Below, piece after piece: positions 48,990 through 58,093 of a stretch of 64,000 bases of DNA (position 1 is its first letter; each line of letters starts with the position of its first letter). The DNA is from Nocardioides sp. dk884. GTDB lineage: Bacteria > Actinomycetota > Actinomycetes > Propionibacteriales > Nocardioidaceae. Position numbers and translations under genes: made by a program. The stretch covers positions 1,525,501 through 1,589,500 of the forward strand of contig NZ_CP045649.1 in NCBI RefSeq assembly GCF_009557055.1. Direction: 5' to 3'. A model generated the notes under the pieces. That model saw only the letters and a program-made list of their open reading frames with translations. It was not told where the DNA came from and searched no databases.

Positions 48990-50075
48990 ATGCGCGTCCT
49001 ACTCGCCGGCGGAGGCACCGCCGGCCACACCTCGCCCCTGATCGCCACCGCCGACGCCCTGCGGCGTCTCGACCCCAGCACCGAGATCACCTGCCTCGGC
49101 ACCCCTCGCGGGCTCGAGAACACCGTGGTCCCGGCCGCCGGCTACCCCCTCGAGCTGGTCCCGCCGGTCCCGCTGCCGCGCAAGCCCGGCATGGACCTGC
49201 TGCGCGTGCCCGGCCGGCTGCGTGCCGCGGTCCGCGCCGCGCACGACGTGTTCGACAAGGTCCGCCCCGACGTCGTGGTCGGCTACGGCGGCTACGTGTC
49301 GATGCCGGCCTACCTGGCCGCCCGGCGCCGCGGCGTACCCCTGGTGGTGCACGAGCAGAACGCCGTGCCCGGCCTGGCCAACAAGGTCGGCGCCCGGGTC
49401 GCCGGCCGCGTCGCGGTCAGCTTCCCCGACACCCCGCTGCCCCGAGCGGAGTACGTCGGCCTCCCGATCCGCCGGATGATCTCGACCCTGGACCGGGCGG
49501 CGCTGCGCGCCGAGGCGCGGGAGTTCTTCGGCCTCGACCCCGAGCGCCCGACCCTCGTGGTCACCGGCGGCTCCCAGGGAGCGCGCCGGCTCAACCAGTC
49601 GGTCTCCGGTGCGGCCCCCGCGCTCGCCGCGGCGGGCGTGCAGGTGCTGCACGTCGTCGGCCCGAAGGGCGAGGCCGACCCGCACACCGAGGGCGGCGCG
49701 CCGTACGTCGTGGTGCCGTTCGTGGACCGCATGGACTACGCCCTCGCCGCCGCCGACCTGATGGTCTGCCGCTCGGGCGCCTCGAGCGTCACCGAGGCCG
49801 CAGCCGTGGGCGTGCCGGCGATCTTCGTCCCGCTGCCGCACGGCAACGGCGAGCAGGAGCACAACGCCCGCCCGGTCGTCGACGCCGGGGGAGCCCTGCT
49901 GGTCGCCGACGGCGACTTCACCACCGACTGGGTCACCGCGCACGTCCCCGGTCTGGCCACCGACCCGGTGCGGCTGGCGGCGATGAGCGCCGCGGCCACC
50001 GGCCTGATCCCGCGCGACGCCGACGACAAGCTGGCCCGCATCGTGCTCGAGGCCGCCGCAGGGGGTGCGCGATGA
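48990..50075 (+). CDS. murG: UDP-GlcNAc:lipid I N-acetylglucosaminyltransferase (MurG)
   Basis: The 361-residue GT-B fold enzyme makes lipid II on the cytoplasmic membrane face. Motifs are VLLAGGGTAGHTSPL, VVGYGGYVSMPAYLAARRRG, VVHEQNAVPGLANK, VVTGGSQGARRLN, PFVDRMDYALAAADLMVCRSG and PHGNGEQEHNARPV. An earlier ATG at 48981 is not used, because the conserved start is M-R-V-L-L-A-G-G-G. ATGA overlap with murC. Confidence 0.95.
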   Translation: MRVLLAGGGTAGHTSPLIATADALRRLDPSTEITCLGTPRGLENTVVPAAGYPLELVPPVPLPRKPGMDLLRVPGRLRAAVRAAHDVFDKVRPDVVVGYGGYVSMPAYLAARRRGVPLVVHEQNAVPGLANKVGARVAGRVAVSFPDTPLPRAEYVGLPIRRMISTLDRAALRAEAREFFGLDPERPTLVVTGGSQGARRLNQSVSGAAPALAAAGVQVLHVVGPKGEADPHTEGGAPYVVVPFVDRMDYALAAADLMVCRSGASSVTEAAAVGVPAIFVPLPHGNGEQEHNARPVVDAGGALLVADGDFTTDWVTAHVPGLATDPVRLAAMSAAATGLIPRDADDKLARIVLEAAAGGAR

Positions 50076-51499
50076 AGGTCCCCGTCCCCGACGAGCTGCT
50101 GCCCGCCGAGCGCCTCGGCCGCGTCCACTTCGTCGGCATCGGCGGCGCCGGGCTGTCCGCGATCGCCCGCCTGATGCTGGCCCGCGGCGTCGCGGTCAGC
50201 GGCAGCGACGGCGTCGACAGCCCCACCCTGGAGCGGCTGCGCGACCTCGGCGCCCGCGTCCACGTCGGTCACGACGCCGCCCACCTGCGCGGCCCCGAGC
50301 ACGCCGTCGACACCCTGGTGGTCTCCACCGCAGTGCGCGAGGACAACCCCGAATACCTCGAGGCCGTCGCCCAGGGCCTGCGGGTGCTGCCGCGCTCCGC
50401 CGCGCTGAGCGCCGTGATGGCCGGGCGCCGGGTGCTCGCGGTCGCCGGCACGCACGGCAAGACCACCACCACCTCGCTGCTCACCGTCGCCCTCCAGGCC
50501 GCCGGCGCGGACCCGACGTACGCCGTGGGCGGGGAGCTGGCCCAGACCGGCACCAACGCCGAGGAGGGCAGCAGCGACCTGTTCGTCGCCGAGGCCGACG
50601 AGTCCGACGGCGCGTTCTTGGTCTATGAGCCCTACGCCGCGATCGTCACCAACGTCGAGGCCGACCACCTCGACAACTGGGGCACCGAGGAGGCCTACCG
50701 CGCCGCGTTCGACCGGTTCGCCGATCGGGTCGACCCCGCCGGCTTCCTGGTCTGCGTGGCCGACGACGAGGGCGCGGCGGCGCTGGCCGAGCGCGCCGCG
50801 CGCGCCGGTCGCCGCGTCGTGACCGTGGGGGAGTCGGCCGCAGCGGAGGTCCGCGCGGTCGACCTGGTCTTCGCGGGCACCACCTCCGCCTTCACCGTCC
50901 TCGACCGCGGCACCGAGCTCGGCCGGGTCACCCTGCAGATCCCGGGCCGCCACTACGTCCTCGACGCCCTCGCCGCGCTCACCGTCGGCCTGCGCCTCGG
51001 CCTGGACTTCGACCGGCTGCGCGCCGGCCTGGAGGGCTTCGCCGGCACCCGGCGCCGCATGGAGCGCAAGGGCGAGGTCGCGGGCGTGCGGGTCTACGAC
51101 AGCTACGCCCACCACCCCGTCGAGATCGCCGGCGACCTGCAGGCGGCGCGCGCCGTGGCCGGCGACGGGCGCGTCGTGGTCGCCTTCCAGCCCCACCTGG
51201 TCTCACGCACCCGCATCTTCGGCACCGCGATGGGCGAGGCGCTCGGCGCGGCCGACGAGGTCGTGGTGCTCCCCATCCACCTCGCCCGTGAGGAGGCCGA
51301 CCCCGCGGTCACCGCGGCGCTGGTGGCGGACGCCGTACCGCTGCCGGCCGAGCGTGTGGTCCGGGCGTCCGACCTCCCCGGGGCCGCGCGCGAGCTGGCC
51401 TCCCGGGCGCGGCCCGGCGACCTGGTGCTGACCCTCGGCGCGGGCAGCGTGACGGAGGTCGGGCCGCTGGTCCTCGACCTGCTGGGTTCCGGTGGCTAG
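50072..51499 (+). CDS. murC: UDP-MurNAc--L-alanine ligase (MurC)
   Basis: The 475-residue ligase adds L-Ala to UDP-MurNAc. It has N-terminal VHFVGIGGAGLSAIARLML, ATP loop VAGTHGKTTTTSLL, VAEADESDGAFL, NVEADHLDNWGT, GRHYVLDALAALTV, RRMERKGEV and VYDSYAHHPVEI. All three Mur-ligase domains are intact, in contrast to the degenerate MurD-like neighbour. Its 3' end overlaps ftsQ by 8 nt. Confidence 0.95.
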   Translation: MKVPVPDELLPAERLGRVHFVGIGGAGLSAIARLMLARGVAVSGSDGVDSPTLERLRDLGARVHVGHDAAHLRGPEHAVDTLVVSTAVREDNPEYLEAVAQGLRVLPRSAALSAVMAGRRVLAVAGTHGKTTTTSLLTVALQAAGADPTYAVGGELAQTGTNAEEGSSDLFVAEADESDGAFLVYEPYAAIVTNVEADHLDNWGTEEAYRAAFDRFADRVDPAGFLVCVADDEGAAALAERAARAGRRVVTVGESAAAEVRAVDLVFAGTTSAFTVLDRGTELGRVTLQIPGRHYVLDALAALTVGLRLGLDFDRLRAGLEGFAGTRRRMERKGEVAGVRVYDSYAHHPVEIAGDLQAARAVAGDGRVVVAFQPHLVSRTRIFGTAMGEALGAADEVVVLPIHLAREEADPAVTAALVADAVPLPAERVVRASDLPGAARELASRARPGDLVLTLGAGSVTEVGPLVLDLLGSGG

Positions 51500-52229
51500 G
51501 AGCGCCCTCCCCGACGCGGAGGCCTCGCGTCGCCGGTTCGCCCGTCGCCAGTGGCGGCGGCGCTGGCTCACGTGGAAGTACGGCGTGGCCGCGTTCCTCG
51601 TGCTCCTCGTGGCCGGTGCGACGGTCTGGGCGCTGTGGTTCTCCTCCTGGCTCTCGGTGGAGGGCGTCGAGGTCCGGGGGACCTCGGTGCTCGACGCCGC
51701 CGCGGTCACGGAGGCCGCGCAGGTGCCCGACGGCCGGGCGCTGGTCTCGGTCGACCTGGCGGGCGTCGAGGCGCGTGTCGAGGCGCTCGCGCCGGTGCTG
51801 GACGCCGAGGTGACCCGCCAGTGGCCCGACCGGGTGCTGGTCGAGATCGAGGAGCGCACGGCGATCGCGGTCGTCGAGCTCAGTGGCCGGGTGCGCGGCA
51901 TGGACGCCGACGGCGTGCTGTTCCGCGACTACCCGAAGATGCCCGACGACCTGCCCCGGGTGCAGGCGGCCAGCGGGATCGACTCCGAGGCGCTGCGCGA
52001 GAGCGCCGCGGTGATCGCCGCGCTCCCGGGCGACCTCGCCGCCACCGTCGACCACGTCGAGGTCGAGAGCATCGACCGCATCTCGTTCGTGCTGCGCGAC
52101 GATCGCGAGGTGCTGTGGGGGAGCGCGGAGGAGACCGAGCTCAAGGCCGAGGTGCTGCCCGGCCTGCTGCGCCAGGAGGGGAGCGTCTTCGACGTGAGCG
52201 TCCCCGCGCGCCCCACCATCCAGCCCTGA
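51492..52229 (+). CDS. ftsQ: Cell-division protein FtsQ
   Basis: The 245-residue bitopic protein has a basic cytoplasmic N-terminus (RRRFARRQWRRRWLTWKY), a membrane helix (VAAFLVLLVAGATVWALWFS), a POTRA domain (SVEGVEVRGTSVLDAAAV, then GRALVSVDLAGVEARVE) and the FtsQ-type beta domain (VTRQWPDRVLVEIEERTAI). It recruits FtsL/FtsB partners to the divisome. GTG start overlaps murC. Confidence 0.92.
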   Translation: MARSALPDAEASRRRFARRQWRRRWLTWKYGVAAFLVLLVAGATVWALWFSSWLSVEGVEVRGTSVLDAAAVTEAAQVPDGRALVSVDLAGVEARVEALAPVLDAEVTRQWPDRVLVEIEERTAIAVVELSGRVRGMDADGVLFRDYPKMPDDLPRVQAASGIDSEALRESAAVIAALPGDLAATVDHVEVESIDRISFVLRDDREVLWGSAEETELKAEVLPGLLRQEGSVFDVSVPARPTIQP

Positions 52230-52494
52230 GAAAAAGTTCGTGTGATCTTCCACGCCTCAGGCGCGTGTCGATGCGGCAGCACGCCGTGCTTCGCCCTACC
52301 GTGGTGATCACGACAAGGTTGACATAACTATAACCCTCAGCCTGAGGGTCAGGGTTTGCGCCGAGAGTGGCGCTCCCGAGTCGAGCAGCACCGCGTCCCC
52401 CCACCCCAGACATCAGCACCAGCAGCACAGCAGCACCCAACCGTCATCCGGAGCGTCCGGGCGACCGGACCCGATCAGCGAGAGGCAAGCCGTC
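52230..52494 (+). promoter_or_regulatory. ftsQ-ftsZ intergenic region with nested palindrome
   Basis: The 265-bp gap is locally AT-rich at 52316-52333 (TTGACATAACTATAACC). It carries CCCTCA-GCC-TGAGGG (52334-52348) inside AACCCT/AGGGTT arms (52332-52337, 52351-52356). TTGACA (52319-52324) and TATAAC (52329-52334) are too close to be one promoter, so TATAAC may use another -35. A regulated ftsZ promoter is expected here, as in other actinobacteria. Confidence 0.6.
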
Positions 52495-53775
52495 GTGGCA
52501 GCAGCGCAGAACTACCTGGCCATCATCAAGGTCGTGGGCATCGGTGGCGGCGGCGTCAACGCCGTCAACCGGATGATCGAGATCGGCCTCAAGGGCGTCG
52601 AGTTCATCGCCATCAACACCGACGCCCAGGCGCTCTTGATGAGCGACGCCGACGTCAAGCTCGACATCGGCCGCGAGCTCACCCGCGGTCTCGGTGCCGG
52701 CGCGAACCCCGACGTGGGTGCGCAGGCGGCCGACGACCACGCCGAGGAGATCGAAGAGGTCCTCAAGGGCGCCGACATGGTCTTCGTGACCGCCGGCGAG
52801 GGTGGCGGCACCGGCACCGGCGGTGCGCCGGTCGTCGCGCGCATCGCGCGCTCGCTGGGTGCGCTGACGATCGGTGTGGTCACCCGCCCGTTCGCCTTCG
52901 AGGGTCGTCGTCGCGCCAACTCCGCCGAGGAGGGCATCGCCGCGCTGCGCGAGGAGGTCGACACCCTCATCGTGATCCCCAACGACCGGCTGCTCTCGAT
53001 CAGCGACCGCAACGTCTCGGTGCTCGACGCGTTCAAGCAGGCCGACCAGGTGCTGCTGCAGGGTGTCTCCGGCATCACCGACCTGATCACCACCCCGGGC
53101 CTGATCAACCTCGACTTCGCCGACGTCAAGTCAGTCATGGCCAACGCCGGCTCCGCGCTGATGGGCATCGGCTCGGCGCGTGGTGAGGACCGCTCCGTCG
53201 CCGCCGCCGAGATGGCCGTGTCCAGCCCGCTGCTCGAGGCCTCGATCGACGGCGCGCACGGCGTGCTGCTCTCCATCGCCGGTGGTTCCGACCTCGGCCT
53301 GTTCGAGATCAACGAGGCCGCGGCGCTGGTCGCCCAGGCCGTGCACCCCGAGGCCAACATCATCTTCGGTGCGACGATCGACGACGCCCTGGGCGACGAG
53401 GTCCGGGTGACCGTGATCGCCGCCGGCTTCGACGGCGGCACCCCCAAGCGTCGCGACGAGGGCACGGTGCTGCGCCGCGAGTCCCGTCCTCAGCAGACCC
53501 AGGAGGAGACCCGCGCCGCCGCTGCGAGCACGCGTCCCGCCCCCGCCCAGGGGTCGCCGCTGCGTCCGGCCCCCACCGGCCAGGCGCCGCAGGCACCCCA
53601 GGGCCAGCCAGCCCAGCAGGGCTCGCAGTACGGCGCCCCGCAGGCCCAGCCCGCCCAGGGCGGCCCGCGTGGCAACCAGCCGCAGCAGCCCACCCAGCCG
53701 CCGGCGCCGCGCCAGGCCCCGCCGCAGGTGCAGTTCGACGACGACGACCTCGACGTCCCGGACTTCCTGAAGTAG
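52495..53775 (+). CDS. ftsZ: Cell-division GTPase FtsZ
   Basis: The 426-residue tubulin homologue forms the Z-ring. It has [40 protein letters not shown] (the tubulin GGGTGTG signature), [20 protein letters not shown] and [11 protein letters not shown] (T7 loop). A Pro/Gln-rich linker (about residues 320-410) precedes the conserved tail [11 protein letters not shown], which binds SepF and FtsW. GTG start with an AGAGG site. Confidence 0.97.
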   Translation: MAAAQNYLAIIKVVGIGGGGVNAVNRMIEIGLKGVEFIAINTDAQALLMSDADVKLDIGRELTRGLGAGANPDVGAQAADDHAEEIEEVLKGADMVFVTAGEGGGTGTGGAPVVARIARSLGALTIGVVTRPFAFEGRRRANSAEEGIAALREEVDTLIVIPNDRLLSISDRNVSVLDAFKQADQVLLQGVSGITDLITTPGLINLDFADVKSVMANAGSALMGIGSARGEDRSVAAAEMAVSSPLLEASIDGAHGVLLSIAGGSDLGLFEINEAAALVAQAVHPEANIIFGATIDDALGDEVRVTVIAAGFDGGTPKRRDEGTVLRRESRPQQTQEETRAAAASTRPAPAQGSPLRPAPTGQAPQAPQGQPAQQGSQYGAPQAQPAQGGPRGNQPQQPTQPPAPRQAPPQVQFDDDDLDVPDFLK

Positions 53776-53824
53776 CCGACGCGCTGCCTCGCCCGCCTGC
53801 TCACCCACGACACCTACGGACCGG

Positions 53825-54547
53825 ATGTACGCCTACCGCGCCAGCCACGGCCCCGTCGACCTGGCCTTCACCGATCGTCTCGGTGGGGTCAGCGACGCGC
53901 CGTACGACTCGCTGAACCTCGCGATCTCCGGCGGTGACTCTCCGGAGTCGCGGGCGACCAACCTGCGTCTCGTGCTCGACGACTTCGCCCCCGGGGCGCG
54001 GGTCGCCGAGATGGTCCAGGTGCACGGTCGTGCGGTCGTGGACGCCGATTCGCTCGAGGCATCCGGCGTGCTGCCCGAGGGCGACGCGCTGGTCAGCACC
54101 CGTCCCGACGTCGTGCTCACGGTGCGGGTGGCCGACTGCGTCCCGGTGCTGCTGGCCGACGAGGCGGGGCGGGTGGTCGCGGCCGCGCACGCCGGTCGCG
54201 CCGGCGTCGCCGCGGGCGTGGTGCCGGCCACGGTCGAGGCGATGCGCGTGCGGGGCGCCGGCGCGCTGAGCGCCTGGATCGGTCCCCACGTGTGCGGGTC
54301 CTGCTATGAGGTGCCCGCGTCGCTGCAGGCCGAGGTCGTCGAGGCGGAGCCCGCCACCCGCGCCACGACGCGGCACGGGACTCCTGCGCTCGACCTCGGC
54401 GCCGGAGTGCGGCACCAGCTCGAGCGCGCGGGCGTCACGGTCCACGACGTCTCCCGCTGCACGCTGGAGTCGCCCGACCTGTTCTCCCACCGCCGCGACG
54501 GCGCCTCTGCGGGCCGTCTCGCCGGACTGGTGCGGAGGCGCGGATGA
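53825..54547 (+). CDS. pgeF: Purine nucleoside phosphorylase / peptidoglycan editing factor (PgeF, YlmD, COG1496)
   Basis: The 240-residue laccase-domain protein has FTDRLGGVSDAPYDSLNLA, QVHGRAVVDAD (metal His), RVADCVPVLLAD (metal Cys) and AAAHAGRAGVAAGVV (metal His), then GPHVCGSCYEVP. Relatives phosphorolyse purine nucleosides, and in E. coli edit wrongly built muropeptide precursors (PgeF). That editing role is interesting here, because an L-Glu-forming MurD2 is inferred in the same genome. ATGA overlap with yggS. Confidence 0.9.
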   Translation: MYAYRASHGPVDLAFTDRLGGVSDAPYDSLNLAISGGDSPESRATNLRLVLDDFAPGARVAEMVQVHGRAVVDADSLEASGVLPEGDALVSTRPDVVLTVRVADCVPVLLADEAGRVVAAAHAGRAGVAAGVVPATVEAMRVRGAGALSAWIGPHVCGSCYEVPASLQAEVVEAEPATRATTRHGTPALDLGAGVRHQLERAGVTVHDVSRCTLESPDLFSHRRDGASAGRLAGLVRRRG

Positions 54548-55245
54548 GCACGGATGCTCGCCGCGAGGAGCTCGCGGCAGGTCTCGAGGCGGTCCGCGGT
54601 CGGATCGCCCGCGCCTGCCACGACGCCGGTCGCACCCCCGACGAGGTGACGCTCCTCGTGGTCACCAAGTTCTTCCCGGCCTCCGACGTACGCCTGCTGG
54701 CCGGGCTCGGGGTCACCGACGTGGGTGAGAATCGCCACCAGGAGGCCGCCGAGAAGGCGCGCGAGTGCGCCGACCTCGGGCTGCGCTGGCACTTCATCGG
54801 CGGGCTGCAGTCCAACAAGGCGGCCGCAATCGCCGGGTACGCCGACGCGGTGCACTCCGTCGACCGCGCCAAGCTCGTCGCCCCGCTGGATCGCGGCGCC
54901 GCGGGCCGCGAGGTCGACGTGCTCCTCCAGGTCAGCCTCGACCCGCCCGGAGCAGCGGGCCGGGCCGGCGCCGACCCGGAGACCCTCGGTGATCTCGCCG
55001 AGGTCGTCGAGGGCGCCGAGCACCTCCGGCTGCGCGGCCTGATGGCCGTCGCGCCGCTGGGCGAGGACCCCGCCCGGGCGTTCGCGAGGCTCGCGGAGAT
55101 CCGGCGTACCTTCCTCACCCAGCACCCCGAGGCCACCTGGTTGTCGGCCGGCATGAGCAACGACCTCGAGCAGGCCGTCGCCGCCGGTGCGACACACGTG
55201 CGGATCGGGTCGGCGGTCCTCGGTTCGAGGCCCCGGTTCCAGTAA
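54544..55245 (+). CDS. yggS: PLP-homeostasis protein (YggS/PLPBP)
   Basis: The 233-residue barrel protein binds pyridoxal phosphate; the lysine is in [13 protein letters not shown]. Other marks are [41 protein letters not shown] and LRGLMAVAP, plus [29 protein letters not shown]. It controls free PLP and amino-acid balance; no enzyme activity is expected. Conserved between pgeF and sepF in actinobacteria. Confidence 0.93.
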   Translation: MSTDARREELAAGLEAVRGRIARACHDAGRTPDEVTLLVVTKFFPASDVRLLAGLGVTDVGENRHQEAAEKARECADLGLRWHFIGGLQSNKAAAIAGYADAVHSVDRAKLVAPLDRGAAGREVDVLLQVSLDPPGAAGRAGADPETLGDLAEVVEGAEHLRLRGLMAVAPLGEDPARAFARLAEIRRTFLTQHPEATWLSAGMSNDLEQAVAAGATHVRIGSAVLGSRPRFQ

Positions 55246-55306
55246 TGTCCAAGACACCGTCAAGTGCCCTCCCTACCTGGGGGGCCACATCCGAAGGGCA
55301 GCAGTC

Positions 55307-55798
55307 ATGAGCGGCGCGATGCGCAAGATCGGCGAGTACCTCGGCCTCGTCGAGGACACCGGTCGGTACGACGACGAGTACGACGACGCCCACACTGCCG
55401 AGACCCAGGCGGTGCCGGCCTCGCGCCAGCCCCGCAGCCGCGAGCCGCGCCCCGCGCCGGTCGCCGACATCTCCGAGCGCCGCCGGCCCGCCGCCGTGCC
55501 GCCGCACGAGGTCGCCGAGCTCTCGCGCATCCTCACCCTGCACCCGCGCACCTACAACGAGGCGCGCACCGTGGGGGAGAACTTCCGTGAGGGCACCCCG
55601 GTGATCATGAACCTCTCCGAGATGGACGACGCCGACGCCAAGCGTCTCGTCGACTTCGCCGCTGGGCTCGTCTTCGCCACCCGTGGCACCATCGAGCGCG
55701 TCACCAACAAGGTCTTCCTGCTGTCCCCGGCCAACGTGACGGTCGCGGCCGAGGACAAGCAGCGCATCGCCGAGGGTGGCTTCTTCAACCAGAGCTGA
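55307..55798 (+). CDS. sepF: Cell-division protein SepF
   Basis: The 163-residue protein has an N-terminal membrane-targeting helix ([14 protein letters not shown]), an acidic/proline linker, and the DUF552 dimer domain ([51 protein letters not shown]). It anchors FtsZ to the membrane, the role FtsA has elsewhere. ATG at 55307 is chosen since family members start M-x-G-A-M-R-K; the next ATG is four codons on. Confidence 0.93.
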   Translation: MSGAMRKIGEYLGLVEDTGRYDDEYDDAHTAETQAVPASRQPRSREPRPAPVADISERRRPAAVPPHEVAELSRILTLHPRTYNEARTVGENFREGTPVIMNLSEMDDADAKRLVDFAAGLVFATRGTIERVTNKVFLLSPANVTVAAEDKQRIAEGGFFNQS

Positions 55799-55878
55799 GG
55801 CGGGCCCCACCAGGTCCGCGCAGCACCGCACCACCCCGTCCCACGTCCCGCACCCCGAGCATCAGGAGCACACCCGCA

Positions 55879-56169
55879 GTGGAGCTGATCGGCGTCGTCC
55901 TCTACGTCCCGGTCCTGATCTTCTTCGGGATGCTGTGGGTGCGTTTCATCGTGGACTGGGTGCAGGTGTTCGCCCGCTCCTGGCAGCCCACCGGTCTGCT
56001 GCTGCTCCTGCTCGAGGCGGTGTACACCGTCACCGATCCGCCGATCAAGGCGCTGCGACGGGTGATCCCGCCGCTGCGGCTCGGCAGCATCGCCCTCGAC
56101 CTGAGCTTCCTGATCGTCATGATCTGCACCTACGTGCTGTTGCAGATCATCCGGGGCGCTCTTCTCTGA
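55879..56169 (+). CDS. YggT family membrane protein
   Basis: The 96-residue protein has two YggT-type membrane helices (VVLYVPVLIFFGMLWVRFIVD and LDLSFLIVMICTYVLLQIIRG) around an amphipathic segment with D-P-P-I-K-A-L-R-R-V-I-P-P. GTG start. It lies in the conserved sepF-yggT-divIVA order. The family is linked to osmotic tolerance and division but has no settled function. Confidence 0.88.
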   Translation: MELIGVVLYVPVLIFFGMLWVRFIVDWVQVFARSWQPTGLLLLLLEAVYTVTDPPIKALRRVIPPLRLGSIALDLSFLIVMICTYVLLQIIRGALL

Positions 56170-56216
56170 CCGCGTCAGGCCGGGCTGCGGATCACGTCCG
56201 TCCCCGAGCCAGGCGC

Positions 56217-56222
56217 TATTGT
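56217..56222 (+). promoter_or_regulatory. Putative -10 box (TATTGT) for divIVA
   Basis: TATTGT about 40 nt before the ATG at 56262 leaves a leader with GGGTGAGG as ribosome-binding site. Confidence 0.45.
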
Positions 56223-56261
56223 TCGCACGTCACATCACTACCGAAATGAATGGGTGAGGTC

Positions 56262-57020
56262 ATGCCGCTGACGCCTGAGGACGTGAGCAACAAGCGCTTT
56301 ACTCCCGTCCGGCTTCGTGAGGGCTACGACATGGGAGAGGTCGACCAGTTCCTCGATGAGGTGGAGGCCGAGCTGGCACGCCTCACCAAGGAGAACGACG
56401 ACCTTCGCGCCAAGCTCGCCTCGGTCCAGTCCGGCGCGCCGGCTCCGGCCGCCGTGGTCGAGCAGCCGAAGCCCGAGCCGGTGAAGGCGAAGGAGCCGGA
56501 GCCGGCCCCCGCGCCGACCCCGACGCCGGCCCCCGCGCCCGCCGCGGCGGCGACGCCGACCGAGACCATCCGCGTCGAGACGGTCCCGCAGGCCTCCAAC
56601 GCCGCGGCCCGCCTGCTCGAGATCGCCACGCGCAACGCGGACGAGCTCGTGGACGAGGCCAAGAACGAGGCCGACAAGATCGTCGGCGCCGCGCGCACCA
56701 AGGCCGAGCGCCTGGAGTCGGAGTCGAAGTCGAAGGCCGACCGCCTCGAGGCCGACGCCCGCACCCGCGCGCAGATGCTCGACTCCGAGACCGCCGAGCG
56801 GCGCCAGCAGCTCTTCGGCGAGCTCGAGCGCGAGCGTGACCGCCTCACCGGTGAGGTGGAGACGCTGCGCTCCTTCGAGCGCGAGTACCGCTCGCGTCTC
56901 AAGAGCTACTTCAGCCAGCAGCTGGAGGCGCTCAACGGCTCCGCGGAGACCGCCGCGCCCACCGACGAGCAGCCGGCGCCCAAGCGTCTGCGCTCGATCC
57001 TGGGCGACGACGAGGGCTGA
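56262..57020 (+). CDS. divIVA: Polar growth / septum protein DivIVA (Wag31-like)
   Basis: The 252-residue coiled-coil protein begins MPLTPEDVSNKRFTPVRLRE, the DivIVA membrane-binding head, with YDMGEVDQFLDEVEAEL as first coiled coil. A Pro/Ala linker (residues about 70-110) leads to a long second coil (ARLLEIATRNADELVDEAKN onward) and an acidic tail. It marks curved membranes and guides apical wall growth in actinobacteria. ATG at 56262 fits the conserved start and has GGGTGAGG upstream. Confidence 0.94.
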   Translation: MPLTPEDVSNKRFTPVRLREGYDMGEVDQFLDEVEAELARLTKENDDLRAKLASVQSGAPAPAAVVEQPKPEPVKAKEPEPAPAPTPTPAPAPAAAATPTETIRVETVPQASNAAARLLEIATRNADELVDEAKNEADKIVGAARTKAERLESESKSKADRLEADARTRAQMLDSETAERRQQLFGELERERDRLTGEVETLRSFEREYRSRLKSYFSQQLEALNGSAETAAPTDEQPAPKRLRSILGDDEG

Positions 57021-57043
57021 TCGGACCGCATCGACGCAGCACT

Positions 57044-57086
57044 CGACGCCGCGGCCGGCCCCGACGAGGGGCCGGCCGCGGCGTCG
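57044..57086. terminator. Strong hairpin after divIVA (19-bp perfect stem)
   Basis: Arms 57044-57062 and 57068-57086 pair perfectly with a 5-nt loop (GACGA). No T-tract, as usual in high-GC actinobacteria. It separates divIVA from the TraR/DksA-lspA-rluD group. Confidence 0.85.
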
Positions 57087-57223
57087 TTCGTCCCGGGTCC
57101 TCGGGTCGTTCGTCCCGGGGAAAATCTGTCGGATGACGGGTTGGGAAGCGGCCGCGGAAGGACTAGTGTCCGCGGCACCGTCGTGGTGCAGACCACGTGA
57201 GCAGGCTCTCGAGGAGGCCCACC

Positions 57224-58093
57224 ATGGCCCGTTCGACCACGAAGTCCCTGGCTGCCCAAGCGGCTACCGCCGCCCGCAAGGCCATGGGACGTACGCCGCT
57301 GCCCGCGGCCACCGAGGCTCCCGCCAGCGAGTCCCCGGCCGAGGTCGCGAGCCCGCCGGTGAGGCGGCGCGCGGGTCGGGTGCTCGCGTCGAGGAGCGGG
57401 CCGGCGGTGACGAGCGCTTCGACGGCGAAGCCGGCGACGAAGAGCACCACCAAGAAGGCGCCGGTGAAGAAGGCGCCCGCCGCGGAGCCCGCGGACAAGC
57501 CGCCCGCGGACAAGGCGCCCGCGAAGAAGGCGCCCGCGAAGAAGGCGCCGGCCAAGAAGGCAGCCGCGAAGAAGGCGCCGGCCAAGAAGGCGGCGCCGGT
57601 CGCCGAGCCCGCCACGGCCCCGAGGGCGGCCGGCTCGAAGACGGGCACCACGACCACGGCGCGGCGCGCCGCCGTACGCCGTCCGGTGCGGCAGTCTCCC
57701 TCGACCCTCGTCGTCAAGGCGGGGGAGTCGGCGTGGAGCCGCACCGAGCTCAAGGAGGTCGTGGACGAGCTTCACGGCCAGCGCAGCCACCTCGAGGAGA
57801 TGGTGCACGACCAGGAGGTCGAGCTCTCCGCGCTGCTGCGCGACTCCGGTGACGGTGCGGGGCAGGATCAGGCCGATGTCGGTGCGGCGAGCTTCGAGCG
57901 CGACCACGAGCTGACCGTGCTGCGCAACGAGCGGGACAAGCTGGCCCAGATCGAGCGCGCCCTGGGGCGCATCGACGACGGCACCTACGGGGTGTGCGAA
58001 TCGTGCGGCGAAGCGATCGGCAAGATGCGGCTCATGGCGTTTCCGCGTGCCACACTGTGCATGACATGCAAGCAGCGCGAGGAGCGTCGCTGA
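57224..58093 (+). CDS. TraR/DksA-type zinc-finger protein with Lys/Ala-rich tail
   Basis: The 289-residue protein has a C-terminal TraR/DksA module with an alpha-hairpin (about 185-255) and a four-cysteine zinc finger (CESCGEAIGKMRLMAF, then CMTCK). In front is an unusual N-terminal half of about 150 residues with repeats of APAKKA/KKAPAKKA, like histone-H1 or HupB tails that bind DNA. DksA proteins act in the RNA polymerase secondary channel; the tail could tether it to the nucleoid. GAGGAGG precedes the ATG at 57224. It is co-oriented with lspA, and the ends overlap. Confidence 0.88.
   Translation: MARSTTKSLAAQAATAARKAMGRTPLPAATEAPASESPAEVASPPVRRRAGRVLASRSGPAVTSASTAKPATKSTTKKAPVKKAPAAEPADKPPADKAPAKKAPAKKAPAKKAAAKKAPAKKAAPVAEPATAPRAAGSKTGTTTTARRAAVRRPVRQSPSTLVVKAGESAWSRTELKEVVDELHGQRSHLEEMVHDQEVELSALLRDSGDGAGQDQADVGAASFERDHELTVLRNERDKLAQIERALGRIDDGTYGVCESCGEAIGKMRLMAFPRATLCMTCKQREERR

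Noticed and set aside
52319..52334. TTGACA and TATAAC upstream of ftsZ as one -35/-10 pair
   Set aside because: Only about 4 nt separate them, far from the required 16-18.
57440..57600. The KKAPA-coding repeats as a CRISPR or mobile repeat
   Set aside because: They are in-frame codon repeats within the zinc-finger gene, with no spacers.
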